Below, in pieces: positions 9,287 through 18,390 of a stretch of DNA of 64,000 nt. The number at the start of each line of letters is the position of its first letter. Position 1 is the stretch's first letter. A model generated the notes under the pieces. It made no database searches and was not told the origin of the DNA. It saw only the letters and a list, made by a program, of their open reading frames with translations. Both the position numbers and the translations under genes were made by a program. This DNA is from Dokdonia pacifica (GTDB lineage Bacteria > Bacteroidota > Bacteroidia > Flavobacteriales > Flavobacteriaceae). The DNA is taken from positions 124,001 through 188,000 of the forward strand of contig NZ_FZNY01000003.1 in NCBI RefSeq assembly GCF_900188275.1, written 5' to 3'.

Positions 9287-9328
9287 TTAATACTGTATCT
9301 TTAATATCCTTTTTAAATTATACATTAC

Positions 9329-9871
9329 ATGAAAAAAATTATTGCTTTTGCAGGAAGTAACAGTAAGAATTCTATCAATGCCCAATTAATAGAATATTTA
9401 GCAAATCAAATTACAAGTGCTTCTACTTCTGTTATAAAACTTACTGATTTTGATATTCCTATGTATTCTATTGATATAGAAACTGAGCAAGGTTTTCCTG
9501 TTGACGTGACGATTCTTAAGAATAAAATTTCTGAAAATGATGGGGTTATTATATCTGTAAATGAGCATAATGGAACTGTTTCGGCTTTCTTTAAAAATAT
9601 TTTAGATTGGTTATCTCGTGTAGATAGAAACTTTTTAAGTGGAAAAAAGATTTTATTACTAAGTACATCTCCTGGTGCTAGAGGAGGTAAAAATGCATTA
9701 GATTATGCTAAAGGATCATTACCACATATGGGAGGTGTTGTTGTAGAAAGTTTTAGTTTCCCTTCCTTTCAAGAAAATTTTGATAGTGCCTCACAAACAA
9801 TTACAAACCCTACATTAGAATTAGGAGTGCGCGAAGTAATGGCTTCTTTTCTTCAGGAAGTAGATGGTTAA
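9329..9871 (+). CDS. NADPH-dependent FMN reductase family protein
   Basis: 180-aa flavodoxin-fold oxidoreductase. The N-terminal phosphate-binding loop GSNSKNSINAQL and the NEHNGTVSAFFKNILDWLSR motif near residue 82 are typical of the FMN_red family (quinone or azo-compound reductases using NAD(P)H and FMN). No signal peptide; cytoplasmic. It stands alone, convergent with the amylase gene two bases away, so the two share no obvious terminator. The physiological substrate cannot be told. Confidence 0.88.
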   Translation: MKKIIAFAGSNSKNSINAQLIEYLANQITSASTSVIKLTDFDIPMYSIDIETEQGFPVDVTILKNKISENDGVIISVNEHNGTVSAFFKNILDWLSRVDRNFLSGKKILLLSTSPGARGGKNALDYAKGSLPHMGGVVVESFSFPSFQENFDSASQTITNPTLELGVREVMASFLQEVDG

Positions 9872-9873
9872 CT

Positions 9874-11559
9874 CTATTTTCCCATTTCTAATAAGGCAAT
9901 ATCAAATGGAGAGCTAAAACTTACTTTTCCATCGATAACCCTTACTTTCTGTTTTGAGTAGGTTTCTATAAGGTATTCTGCTTTCGCGAAAGCTTTATCA
10001 ACCTTAAATTCTTTCTTTCCAAAGGGAAGGTTAAGACCCACAATCACGTGATCTGTATATTCTCCAACAGTAAGATGACGACTAAAGATATATGACGTAT
10101 TATTTATAACAGTATGCTTTCCTGCACCAATAGCTGGATGATTTGCTCTGAATTGACCTAATTTTCTCCAATGTTTTAATACTTCTTTTGTTTTTGGAGA
10201 GTTTTTCTGATCCTCCCAGTTCATATAACTACGTAATGTAGCATCTCCTTGTGTGCCTTCTATGACAAGACTTCGGGCGCTTTCATCTCCATAATAAATT
10301 TGAGATATACCTGGTGTTAGTAATAATTTAGTACCTGTTTCTTTTGCTTTTTCTCTGTTTACATCAAAAGGTTGTCCATCATCATGGGAAGTAGCATAAT
10401 TTGTAATACTCACCCCTTTATGAGATGTTCTGTTTATACTATCATATTTTGCAAAAAGTGTTTTGTAATCCCCTTGTGCATCATACTTAAACTGGAAATT
10501 AATAAGGTTATCAAAACCATTAGCAAAATAATCTACTTTAGTTCCATCGCCAAAGTCAAAAGCACGACCGCCATCTACAGAGTAATTATAAACTTCTCCG
10601 AGCATAAAGAAATCAGTATCGTCTAGTACTTTGTCTGGGTTTGCTTTTTTGTATGTTGCAAATGCTTTATCTGCCTGCGCTCTTAATACAACCCAAGATG
10701 CTTCATCTACATGTTTTGCGGTATCTACACGATATGCATCTATTCCTAATTCTCGTACATAATCAGTAAGCCACTTGATAATGTAATTACGTGGAGTTTT
10801 TTTATAATTGTTTTCAGTAAAAAAAGTAGCAAGCTCTTGCATTTCTTGATCATAACGGCCTTCTGCTTTCCATTTTTCAACAAGAAGTTCTGGAAGTTCT
10901 ACTTCTGCAGTACTTTCTGTAAGAATATCGGGTAAGTTTTCTACAAGGCTACAGGCAGTTGTATTTTCATAGGTAGAAAATTCACAATTAGGATCTTCTC
11001 TTGCCCAATCTGTGCCCCAGAATGGATCTTGTGCTGTAACTGGTCCTGTGTGATTTAGCACCACATCCATTACAACACGTATTCCTTGAGCATGGGCTAG
11101 ATCTATCAATTCTTTTAAGTTATCCATAGTTCCAAAGTTTGGATCTAACTGTGTCCAATCTTTGGCCCAATATCCATGATATCCATAGGTAACTCCAGTG
11201 CCTTCATCTACAGCTCCGTGTACTTGCTCTACAACAGGTGTAAACCACAATGCATTTACTCCTAGTTCTTTAAAATACCCTTCTTTAATCTTAGAGGTAA
11301 TTCCTTTCAAATCACCACCTTCAAATCCTCGTAATACAGCTGTTTTTTCAGATCTCTCAAAATGAGTGTCATTTGTAGGGTCACCATTATTAAAACGATC
11401 GGTTAATAAAAAGTACATATTTGATGCCTCCCATAAAAAAGGGGTAGTAACAACCTCTTTTTTTGAAATATCATGAGTAGGATCTTCTTTTTTTTCTTCT
11501 TTACAAGCTGATACTAAAAACAATAAAATAAATAAAGGATAGAGCGTATAATTCTTCAT
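9874..11559 (-). CDS. GH13 alpha-amylase, outer-membrane lipoprotein
   Basis: 561-aa glycoside hydrolase that should cleave alpha-1,4 links in starch or glycogen. Lipobox LVSAC (Cys19) predicts a lipid-anchored, probably surface or periplasmic enzyme. The four GH13 regions are intact: DVVLNH (165-170), DAYRVDTAKH with nucleophile D279, GEVYNY with acid/base E322, and SHDD with D393. A C-terminal beta domain follows. A copy of the iterated palindrome (9980-9993) encodes AFAKA near residue 524-528. Its substrate range links it to the glycogen/alpha-glucosidase cluster at 29-36 kb. Confidence 0.95.
   Translation of the reverse strand: MKNYTLYPLFILLFLVSACKEEKKEDPTHDISKKEVVTTPFLWEASNMYFLLTDRFNNGDPTNDTHFERSEKTAVLRGFEGGDLKGITSKIKEGYFKELGVNALWFTPVVEQVHGAVDEGTGVTYGYHGYWAKDWTQLDPNFGTMDNLKELIDLAHAQGIRVVMDVVLNHTGPVTAQDPFWGTDWAREDPNCEFSTYENTTACSLVENLPDILTESTAEVELPELLVEKWKAEGRYDQEMQELATFFTENNYKKTPRNYIIKWLTDYVRELGIDAYRVDTAKHVDEASWVVLRAQADKAFATYKKANPDKVLDDTDFFMLGEVYNYSVDGGRAFDFGDGTKVDYFANGFDNLINFQFKYDAQGDYKTLFAKYDSINRTSHKGVSITNYATSHDDGQPFDVNREKAKETGTKLLLTPGISQIYYGDESARSLVIEGTQGDATLRSYMNWEDQKNSPKTKEVLKHWRKLGQFRANHPAIGAGKHTVINNTSYIFSRHLTVGEYTDHVIVGLNLPFGKKEFKVDKAFAKAEYLIETYSKQKVRVIDGKVSFSSPFDIALLEMGK
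9980..9993. repeat. Iterated palindrome copy 2 (in amylase)
   Basis: Same 14 bp; codes AFAKA in the C-terminal beta domain of the amylase. Confidence 0.95.
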
Positions 11560-11665
11560 GATGATTGATTTGAAAAGCTAAGCTACTAAATTGCATTTAA
11601 AAAGCAATCTCTTTTCGCGCAAAGCAAAAGAAAATAAGTATTTTTGGGATATTAAAAACGTATTT

Positions 11666-12571
11666 ATGTCATCTGTAAAAGCTTGGATTCAAGCCTCTAG
11701 ATTGCGCACTTTGCCATTATCTATATCAGGTATACTAGTAGGAGGCGCTATGGCGGAACGCACAGGTTTTTTTGATTGGAAAATATTTATTTGTGCATTA
11801 TTAGCAACCTTAGGGTTTCAAGTATTATCAAATTATGCAAATGATTATGGTGATGGTGTGAAGGGAACCGATAATGAAGATAGAGTAGGTCCCGCACGTG
11901 CCATGCAGAGTGGATTATTAACAGCTTCAGACCTTAAAAAAGGCATTGTAATAACAGCGATACTTACTACAGTTGTGGTGATTTATTTGATTTATATTTC
12001 TTTTGGAGCAGATCAATTATTCTTATCACTTATCTATATGTTTTTAGGCATAAGTGCTATTGTAGCAGCCATTAAATATACTGTAGGAAAAAGCGCATAT
12101 GGATACAAAGGGTTAGGCGATGTTTTTGTGTTTTTATTTTTTGGACTTGTTGCAGTGATGGGATCTTATTTTTTGTACGCACAAAAATTACCATTATATC
12201 AATTTTTAGGAGCAACAACTATAGGACTATTGTCTACAACAGTGTTGCATCTTAATAATATGCGAGATCGAGAACAAGATCAAAAGGTGGGTAAGAATAC
12301 ACTCGCTGTTATGTTAGGAAAAAATGGCGCATTGCGGTACCATAATATGCTATTTGGTTTTAGTATTTTAAGTTGGATTGCCTATTTGATTCTTTCTAAT
12401 GCAAAACCCATGTTATTTATGAGTTGTCTAGCATTTTTGCCGTTACTTGGCCATTTTATAAAGGTTCAAAAAACAAAAGATCATGCCGCTTTAGATCCAC
12501 AACTCAAAGTAGTAGCACTTTCTACGTTTTTACTTTCACTCTTATTTTTTATACTATCTATAACAATTTAA
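11666..12571 (+). CDS. menA: 1,4-dihydroxy-2-naphthoate polyprenyltransferase
   Basis: Integral membrane UbiA-family enzyme that prenylates DHNA in menaquinone synthesis. From the ATG at 11666 it is 301 aa, beginning KAWIQASRLRTLPLSISGI. The open frame runs further up to 11591, but those 25 codons look non-coding and the family starts at the later ATG. The Asp-rich motif NDYGDGVKGTDNEDRVGP (about 56-75) and the second motif NNMRDREQDQKVGKNT (about 192-207) are present, and there are about eight hydrophobic helices. First gene of the menA-menC-CPBP-menE cluster. Confidence 0.95.
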   Translation: MSSVKAWIQASRLRTLPLSISGILVGGAMAERTGFFDWKIFICALLATLGFQVLSNYANDYGDGVKGTDNEDRVGPARAMQSGLLTASDLKKGIVITAILTTVVVIYLIYISFGADQLFLSLIYMFLGISAIVAAIKYTVGKSAYGYKGLGDVFVFLFFGLVAVMGSYFLYAQKLPLYQFLGATTIGLLSTTVLHLNNMRDREQDQKVGKNTLAVMLGKNGALRYHNMLFGFSILSWIAYLILSNAKPMLFMSCLAFLPLLGHFIKVQKTKDHAALDPQLKVVALSTFLLSLLFFILSITI

Positions 12572-12580
12572 ATTCTTTTT

Positions 12581-13630
12581 TTGAAGGCTACTTATCATAA
12601 ACATATTCTCAAGTTTAAACGTGCTAGCGGCACATCTAGAGGAATTTTAAAGACTAAAGAAACCTGGTATATTGTTATAAAAGATGGAAATAAAACAGGC
12701 ATAGGGGAGTGTGGTATTTTAAGAGGATTAAGTTTTGATGATCGTCCAGATTATGAAGAGCGTTTACGATGGACATGCGCAAATATTCAGAAAGGACCAG
12801 AAATGTTATGGGAGGAATTAAAAGAGTTTCCGAGTATTCAGTTTGGTGTTGAGATGGCTTTTCTATCTCTAGAAGCGCAAGATCCTTTTGTATTATTTCC
12901 TTCAGAGTTTACACAACACAAAGACGCTATTGCGATCAATGGTTTAGTGTGGATGGGCGATGAGGTATTTATGAAAGAGCAGATAGAACAAAAATTAGAA
13001 GCTGGTTTTGACTGTATCAAAATGAAGATCGGTGCTATAGATTTTGATAAAGAATTGGCTTTACTTCGTTTTATTCGTAAGCACTATGACGCTTCAAAAA
13101 TAACTGTGCGTGTAGATGCTAATGGAGGGTTCGCTTTCGCGAAAGCAAGAGAAGTTTTAAAAGAACTTGCTACATTAGAGATTCATTCTATAGAACAACC
13201 CATTGCTGTGGGCCAATGGGAAGAGATGAAACGGCTTTGTGAAGAAACACCTACTCCTATTGCGCTTGATGAAGAACTAATAGGGGTGATGGATGTAATA
13301 AAAAAGCGTGAATTACTACAAATTATTCGGCCGCAATACATTATATTAAAGCCCAGTTTTGTGGGAGGATATCAGGGTAGTGAGGAGTGGATAGATCAAG
13401 CTGAAGCGCTAGGAATAGGATGGTGGATCACATCTGCCTTAGAAAGTAATATAGGTCTTAATGCCATTGCACAATGGACGTATGACTTAAAAGCAAAAGG
13501 ACCACAAGGACTAGGTACTGGCAGTTTATTTACTAATAATATTCAAGCACCTTTAGAAGTTAGAAAAGGGGCATTACACTATAATAATCAATTAGATTGG
13601 GATTTTAATACAGATACATTATGTTTATAG
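12581..13630 (+). CDS. menC: o-succinylbenzoate synthase (enolase superfamily), TTG start
   Basis: 349 aa, muconate-lactonizing/enolase-superfamily fold. Expected catalytic residues are present: the KMKIG lysine pair (about 147-149), metal ligands in VRVDANGG (D178), SIEQP (E204) and ALDEE (D228), and KPSFVGG with the second catalytic lysine. The first codon is TTG; no ATG occurs before the needed first beta strand, so TTG is the start. Context between menA and menE favours OSB synthase over the related dipeptide epimerases. A palindrome copy (13133-13146) encodes AFAKA right after the VDANGG metal site. Confidence 0.88.
   Translation: MKATYHKHILKFKRASGTSRGILKTKETWYIVIKDGNKTGIGECGILRGLSFDDRPDYEERLRWTCANIQKGPEMLWEELKEFPSIQFGVEMAFLSLEAQDPFVLFPSEFTQHKDAIAINGLVWMGDEVFMKEQIEQKLEAGFDCIKMKIGAIDFDKELALLRFIRKHYDASKITVRVDANGGFAFAKAREVLKELATLEIHSIEQPIAVGQWEEMKRLCEETPTPIALDEELIGVMDVIKKRELLQIIRPQYIILKPSFVGGYQGSEEWIDQAEALGIGWWITSALESNIGLNAIAQWTYDLKAKGPQGLGTGSLFTNNIQAPLEVRKGALHYNNQLDWDFNTDTLCL
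13133..13146. repeat. Iterated palindrome copy 3 (in menC)
   Basis: Codes AFAKA in the barrel next to the metal site. Confidence 0.95.
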
Positions 13631-14535
13631 AACAAGCTTATAAAGGAGAAAATGAAACGTGGAAGTTTGTAATTACGACCATCATTACTATGGGGATTTT
13701 TATTCTTAATCTTCTCTTTTTCATTTTTATTGATATTGATGTTCAAGAAGAAATGGATAAAATGTCTCAATTAATTCCTAATAAAAATGTACTATTAGGA
13801 CTTAATTTATCCATTTTTATTCCGATACTTTTAGTTCTCTTTTTATTAGTTTGGGCGCTTCACAGAAGAAATATTATTACGCTTACTACCGCGAGACCTA
13901 AAATAGATTTGAAAAGAGTTTTCTTTAGCTGTTCATTGGTAGTTATTTATACCGTGGGAAGTTTTGCAATCGCTTATTATTTTTCTCCAGAAGATTATGT
14001 ATTGCAATTTGATCCTTTAAAATTTACAATTTTATTTATAGTAAGCCTTATTCTTTTTCCATTTCAAATAGGGTTGGAAGAGTGGCTTTTTAGGGGCTAT
14101 TTGATGCAGCAAGTAGGGATTATGGTTCGTAATCGTTGGTTTCCTTTACTATTAACCTCAGTGCTTTTTGGAATTTTCCATAGTGCCAATCCAGAAGTAG
14201 CAGAAATGGGACCTATTATTATGGTGTATTATATAGGTACTGGGTTGCTATTGGGTATTATGACCTTAATGGATGATGGTTTAGAATTGGCATTAGGATT
14301 TCACTTTGGAAATAACTTTTTGGCAGCAACGCTTGTTACGGCTGAGTATTCAGCATTACAAACCGATGCTATATATAAGACAGTTGCTTCACCAGGAACA
14401 GGACTTGAGATTGTGATTCCTGTATTGATTATATATCCTATTTTCCTTCTTATTCTTGGTAAAAAATACAAATGGACAAACTGGAAAGAGAAACTTTCAG
14501 GACGTATACTTCCTAAAGAAGAAGTGTTAACTTAA
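13621..14535 (+). CDS. CPBP-family intramembrane metalloprotease
   Basis: 304-aa multi-spanning membrane protein (about 8 helices). Signature motifs of the CAAX protease/bacteriocin-processing group are present: EEWLFRGYL (EExxxR, about 155), FGIFHS (about 185) and HFGNNF (about 222). The start codon overlaps the end of menC by 10 bp, so it is translationally coupled inside the men cluster, a linkage common in Flavobacteriaceae. Its role in quinone synthesis, if any, is unknown. Confidence 0.9.
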   Translation: MFIEQAYKGENETWKFVITTIITMGIFILNLLFFIFIDIDVQEEMDKMSQLIPNKNVLLGLNLSIFIPILLVLFLLVWALHRRNIITLTTARPKIDLKRVFFSCSLVVIYTVGSFAIAYYFSPEDYVLQFDPLKFTILFIVSLILFPFQIGLEEWLFRGYLMQQVGIMVRNRWFPLLLTSVLFGIFHSANPEVAEMGPIIMVYYIGTGLLLGIMTLMDDGLELALGFHFGNNFLAATLVTAEYSALQTDAIYKTVASPGTGLEIVIPVLIIYPIFLLILGKKYKWTNWKEKLSGRILPKEEVLT

Positions 14536-14593
14536 TAATAACCTCATAGTTAGGTAACTTTAGCTTTATATAAAGCTTGTATTTTGGGTCAAT

Positions 14594-15700
14594 ATGGTAA
14601 AAACTCCGCAACGATATATACGCGTGCATCCCAAATTTAAACTGAATGGGATACATTATACAATAGCTTCTTTGAAAACCTTAGCTTATGAGTGTATTAA
14701 AGAAGGTGAGCCTTATGAAGAATCTGTGGGTAATTTTTTATTAGATTGGCTTAATGACAAGTCGTATGTAACTGTCAAAACTTCAGGATCTACAGGAGCT
14801 CCCAAGGCCATAAAAATTAAGAAAATTCATATGTTTAATAGTGCTAGAGCTACGGCAAAGCATTTTAAACTTCCGGAAAAAACAACAGCGCTTCTTTGCT
14901 TGCCAGCAGAGTTTATTGCAGGCAAAATGATGTTGGTACGTGCTTTAGTGTTAGGATGGCATATAGATATGGCACAGCCTAAATCTAATCCTTTAGATAA
15001 TGTATATCGTCGTTATGATTTTTGCGCAATGACGCCTTTTCAACTAGATAATTCTTTATCTAGATTACATTTACTATCAAAGCTTATTGTGGGTGGCGGG
15101 GCTATTTCTGAAACATTAAAAAAGAAACTACAAGGGATTTCTACCAAGATTTATGAAACCTACGGAATGACAGAAACGGTAACACATATTGCCGCTAGAC
15201 GTGTGAATCCAAAGAAGAAAAGAGAAGGAATCATCCCTTTTAAAGCATTGTCTAAAGTAAGTGTTCATACAGATGATAGAGGCTGCCTTGTTATAAAAGC
15301 ACCGATGGTAAGTAGTGATCCTGTTATTACAAATGACCTTGTTGAACTTGAAACCTATAAGAAATTTGTTTGGTTAGGTCGTGTGGATAATGTCATTAAT
15401 AGTGGTGGAATCAAATTATATCCTGAGCAAATAGAATATAAATTGTCTTCTATGATACAGATGCCATTTTTTGTGGCGGGTATTCCAGATGATGCTTTGG
15501 GAGAAAAACTGGCATTATTTGTAGAACAAGAGGAAGAGTTTGCTTTCGCGAAAGCGGAATATGACGTAACAGATTTTGAAAAATATGAAATTCCTAAAGT
15601 CGTTTTTTCTATCCCAAGATTTGAACGCACTGCAAACGGTAAACTACAACGAGGACAAACGGTATTTAAAATATTAAAACCTTTAACTAAAGATATTTAG
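14594..15700 (+). CDS. menE: o-succinylbenzoate-CoA ligase-like AMP-binding enzyme
   Basis: 368-aa adenylate-forming enzyme, shorter than the ~450-aa standard, as is usual for the Bacteroidota form. It has the P-loop VKTSGSTGAPKAIKI (about 57-71), the YETYGMTETVTHIA motif (about 190), and WLGRVDNVINSGG (about 256) before the C-terminal subdomain with the catalytic lysine in RTANGKLQRG. It activates OSB to OSB-CoA in the menaquinone pathway. A palindrome copy (15542-15555) encodes AFAKA in the mobile C-terminal part. Confidence 0.9.
   Translation: MVKTPQRYIRVHPKFKLNGIHYTIASLKTLAYECIKEGEPYEESVGNFLLDWLNDKSYVTVKTSGSTGAPKAIKIKKIHMFNSARATAKHFKLPEKTTALLCLPAEFIAGKMMLVRALVLGWHIDMAQPKSNPLDNVYRRYDFCAMTPFQLDNSLSRLHLLSKLIVGGGAISETLKKKLQGISTKIYETYGMTETVTHIAARRVNPKKKREGIIPFKALSKVSVHTDDRGCLVIKAPMVSSDPVITNDLVELETYKKFVWLGRVDNVINSGGIKLYPEQIEYKLSSMIQMPFFVAGIPDDALGEKLALFVEQEEEFAFAKAEYDVTDFEKYEIPKVVFSIPRFERTANGKLQRGQTVFKILKPLTKDI
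15542..15555. repeat. Iterated palindrome copy 4 (in menE)
   Basis: Codes AFAKA in the C-terminal subdomain. Confidence 0.95.
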
Positions 15701-15796
15701 TACACATCCCTCAATCTTATAGGAGGTTCCCTCATTGTTCATTTTAGAATTCATCTTAATACAATAGGTTTGGATTGAATTTAAAATGGAACACAG

Positions 15797-16423
15797 ATGA
15801 AAACACGTTTAATTTGCCTAATACTTACTTTTGTAATGATCCAAGTAAGTGCACAAGAAGAAGTTTCTACTACAGTGATTAAATTGAAAGATCTTATTAC
15901 TCATGCTGCAGATGCTTACCCTAATGAAGAGCCACAACAAATTTATTTATTAATAGAAACAGATATTACTGGAGTATCATCAGACAATCGTTTTTTCCTA
16001 GAACAAGGCGTACAATTACTTCTTAAAAGATTACAGCCAGGAGATAAAGTTGCCATTGGCACCTATGGAGGCAGTAACTCAACCATAGTGTCGTATACAG
16101 AAGCTTCTAATAGTACTCATATTTTACAAGAGTTACAAAAGATATACACCATTGAAAATCAAGACGCAGATAAAGACGGCATTGATATGGCATATCAATT
16201 TGCTAAAAATTATTTTGTAGAGGGGTCTGAAAATAAAGTTATTATGATGCGGAATGATCAAATTTCTTCACAAGCTATTACAGCAAATGCGAGTAAGAGT
16301 AAAAAGACAAAAAAGACTAGAGAAGAACGCAAAGAAGCTGGACAACCCTATAAATTAGGAGGAGCAATAGCGATTACGGCACTTAGTATCTTACCAGAAG
16401 TTTTAGAAGTAATTAAAGATTAA
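15797..16423 (+). CDS. Secreted protein with a degenerate vWA-like domain
   Basis: 208 aa, not assigned to a known function. The signal peptide ends at VSAQ (about 19). The middle resembles a von Willebrand A fold: a strand YLLIETDITG where the DxSxS metal site would stand but is not complete, then LLLKRLQPGDKVAIGTYGG and DADKDGIDMAYQFA. The C-terminus has a Lys/Arg-rich patch (SKSKKTKKTREERK) followed by a hydrophobic stretch. The next secreted gene lies 70 bp downstream. A protein with an intact DxSxS motif is encoded nearby at 18391. Confidence 0.65.
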   Translation: MKTRLICLILTFVMIQVSAQEEVSTTVIKLKDLITHAADAYPNEEPQQIYLLIETDITGVSSDNRFFLEQGVQLLLKRLQPGDKVAIGTYGGSNSTIVSYTEASNSTHILQELQKIYTIENQDADKDGIDMAYQFAKNYFVEGSENKVIMMRNDQISSQAITANASKSKKTKKTREERKEAGQPYKLGGAIAITALSILPEVLEVIKD

Positions 16424-16493
16424 AAATTTTAGGCATCATTTTTGAAAAGTAATAAAATCAAATAAAAGATGCATCTTTGTAAAAATTTTTAAA

Positions 16494-16973
16494 ATGAAAC
16501 GTACAATTGTTTTAGCGCTTGTTCTTTTTTTAGGAACTCTTTCGGTAGGAGCTCAAAACTTAGGTAATATTCAACGTGGTCAAAGAGGATATTCTCCTCC
16601 ACCAAGACAACTTGATGCTGGAGAACCTGAAAAGCCAGATGTAAATAAAATGAGTATCGAAAAAGCAACGCTTTATAAAGAACTACTGGGTATTGATGTG
16701 TTTGAAAAAGAAGTGTTACGTACGTATTTAAAAGATTACTATAGAGCTCGCGTAGATATAGATTATAATCCTGATTTAAAATTTGAGGATAAACAAAAAC
16801 AAATCAATATCGAACAAAAGAAATTTGAAAAAGCGCTTAAAGAAGTCTTTACAGAAGATCAGATAGAGCAAATACTTATTGAAGAACAGTTTGGTAATAG
16901 AGCTGAAGAGAAAAAGAAAGAAGCTAAAGAAGCCAAGAAGAAAAAAAGAAATAAAAAGAATAAAAAAGGATAA
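16494..16973 (+). CDS. Small secreted protein with a lysine-rich tail
   Basis: 159 aa, function unknown. A signal peptide (cleavage after VGAQ, about 21) is followed by a mainly helical region (about 50-130) and a tail of alternating Lys, Glu and Ala ending in KKKKRNKKNKKG. The helical part recalls periplasmic Spy/CpxP-like or DUF-type sequences but I see no defining motif. Its own terminator follows (16998-17022). Confidence 0.65.
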   Translation: MKRTIVLALVLFLGTLSVGAQNLGNIQRGQRGYSPPPRQLDAGEPEKPDVNKMSIEKATLYKELLGIDVFEKEVLRTYLKDYYRARVDIDYNPDLKFEDKQKQINIEQKKFEKALKEVFTEDQIEQILIEEQFGNRAEEKKKEAKEAKKKKRNKKNKKG

Positions 16974-16997
16974 GAACCTTTTTATATAGATATTTAG

Positions 16998-17022
16998 AGA
17001 GTGCTTTACGGCACTCTTTTTT
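16998..17022 (+). terminator. Terminator after the lysine-tail gene
   Basis: AGAGTGC (16998-17004) pairs with 17011-17017 across a 6-base loop, followed by a T-run. Confidence 0.8.
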
Positions 17023-17062
17023 ATTTTACGTAATTTTAATTGATCAATTAAACCTATTTATA

Positions 17063-18376
17063 ATGACAAGAATCTATACTTTTTTAATACTACTACTATC
17101 CTATACTATGACAGCACAAGTAGTATCAGAACGAGAGCGTGCAGTGATTGTAGACGATATTTTGGAAGACCGTTTTAATACATTACTTCCAAAACTTATG
17201 GATAGGGCTTCTATAGATATGTGGGTGATTATCTCTAGAGAATATAATGAAGACCCAGTATTAAAAACAATGTTACCTTCTACATGGCTTAATGCACGTA
17301 GACGCACGATACTTGTTTTTTATAGAGATCAAGAAAAAAATACCATAGAAAAACTAGCTGTTGCTAGATATAATATTGGTAAAAGTATTACGTCTGCTTG
17401 GGATAAAGAAAAAGAACCAGACCAATGGAAGGCCTTGACACAGATTATAGAAGCACGTAACCCTCAAAAAATTGCACTCAATTATTCTGATTATTTCGGG
17501 TTAGCCGATGGTGTTGTTCGTACAGATTATAATGAGTTTCTAGAAGCATTGCCATCTCGATATGCATCTAGAATTGTATCGGCAGAAAAACTAGCTATAG
17601 GCTGGATAGAAACACGTACACCCAAAGAGATGATGTATTTTGAACAGCTTGTAGATATTACTCATGATATCATAAAAGATGCATTTAGTAATAAAGTAAT
17701 TACGCCAGGTACCACAACTACAGACGATGTGGTGTGGTATTTAAGACAGCGTGTTACAGATATGGGATTAGAGACTTGGTTTCACCCTACGGTAGATATA
17801 CAGCGTAGTAATGAAAAACTAGTAAGCCATATCGAATCCTTTTCAAATAGACCAGAAGGAAAGGTTATTCAAAAAGGAGACTTGCTACATTGTGATTTTG
17901 GAATCACCTATTTAAGATTAAATACCGATTGCCAGCAGCATGCCTATGTACTTCAAGATAATGAGACGCAAGCACCTGATTATCTTGTGAAAGCCTTTGC
18001 AGATGGGAATAGCGTACAAGACATTTTGACTGCTAATTTTAAGACAGGAAACACAGGAAATCAGATTTTGTTAAAAGCATTAAAAGAAGGAAAAGACGAT
18101 CGGTATTCACCGGCAATTTATACACATCCATTAGGTTTATATGGACATTCTGCGGGTCCTACTATAGGAATGTGGGATAGCCAAGGAGGTGTTGTAGGTA
18201 CAGGAGATTATCCACTTTATGAAAATACTGCCTACGCTATAGAACTTAATACCACCGTTACCATTCCTGCCTGGAAAAAAGATATTCGAATTATGTTAGA
18301 AGAAGCAGGTTTTTGGGGAGAAGAAGGCTTTAGATATGTCTCTGGAAGACAAGAAGCATTGATACTTATAGACTAA
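17063..18376 (+). CDS. Secreted M24-family metallopeptidase (Xaa-Pro peptidase-like)
   Basis: 437 aa with a signal peptide (cleavage after MTAQ). The pita-bread fold is clear in the C-terminal half, and the five metal ligands can be placed: D in HCDFGITY, D in RLNTDCQQ, H in YGHSAGPTIG, E in AIELNTTV and E in IMLEEAGF. It should remove N-terminal residues from proline-containing peptides in the periplasm, but the substrate is not proven. It is followed 14 bp later by the vWA/plug fusion gene, probably in one operon. Confidence 0.9.
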   Translation: MTRIYTFLILLLSYTMTAQVVSERERAVIVDDILEDRFNTLLPKLMDRASIDMWVIISREYNEDPVLKTMLPSTWLNARRRTILVFYRDQEKNTIEKLAVARYNIGKSITSAWDKEKEPDQWKALTQIIEARNPQKIALNYSDYFGLADGVVRTDYNEFLEALPSRYASRIVSAEKLAIGWIETRTPKEMMYFEQLVDITHDIIKDAFSNKVITPGTTTTDDVVWYLRQRVTDMGLETWFHPTVDIQRSNEKLVSHIESFSNRPEGKVIQKGDLLHCDFGITYLRLNTDCQQHAYVLQDNETQAPDYLVKAFADGNSVQDILTANFKTGNTGNQILLKALKEGKDDRYSPAIYTHPLGLYGHSAGPTIGMWDSQGGVVGTGDYPLYENTAYAIELNTTVTIPAWKKDIRIMLEEAGFWGEEGFRYVSGRQEALILID

Positions 18377-18390
18377 ATAACCATACGATC

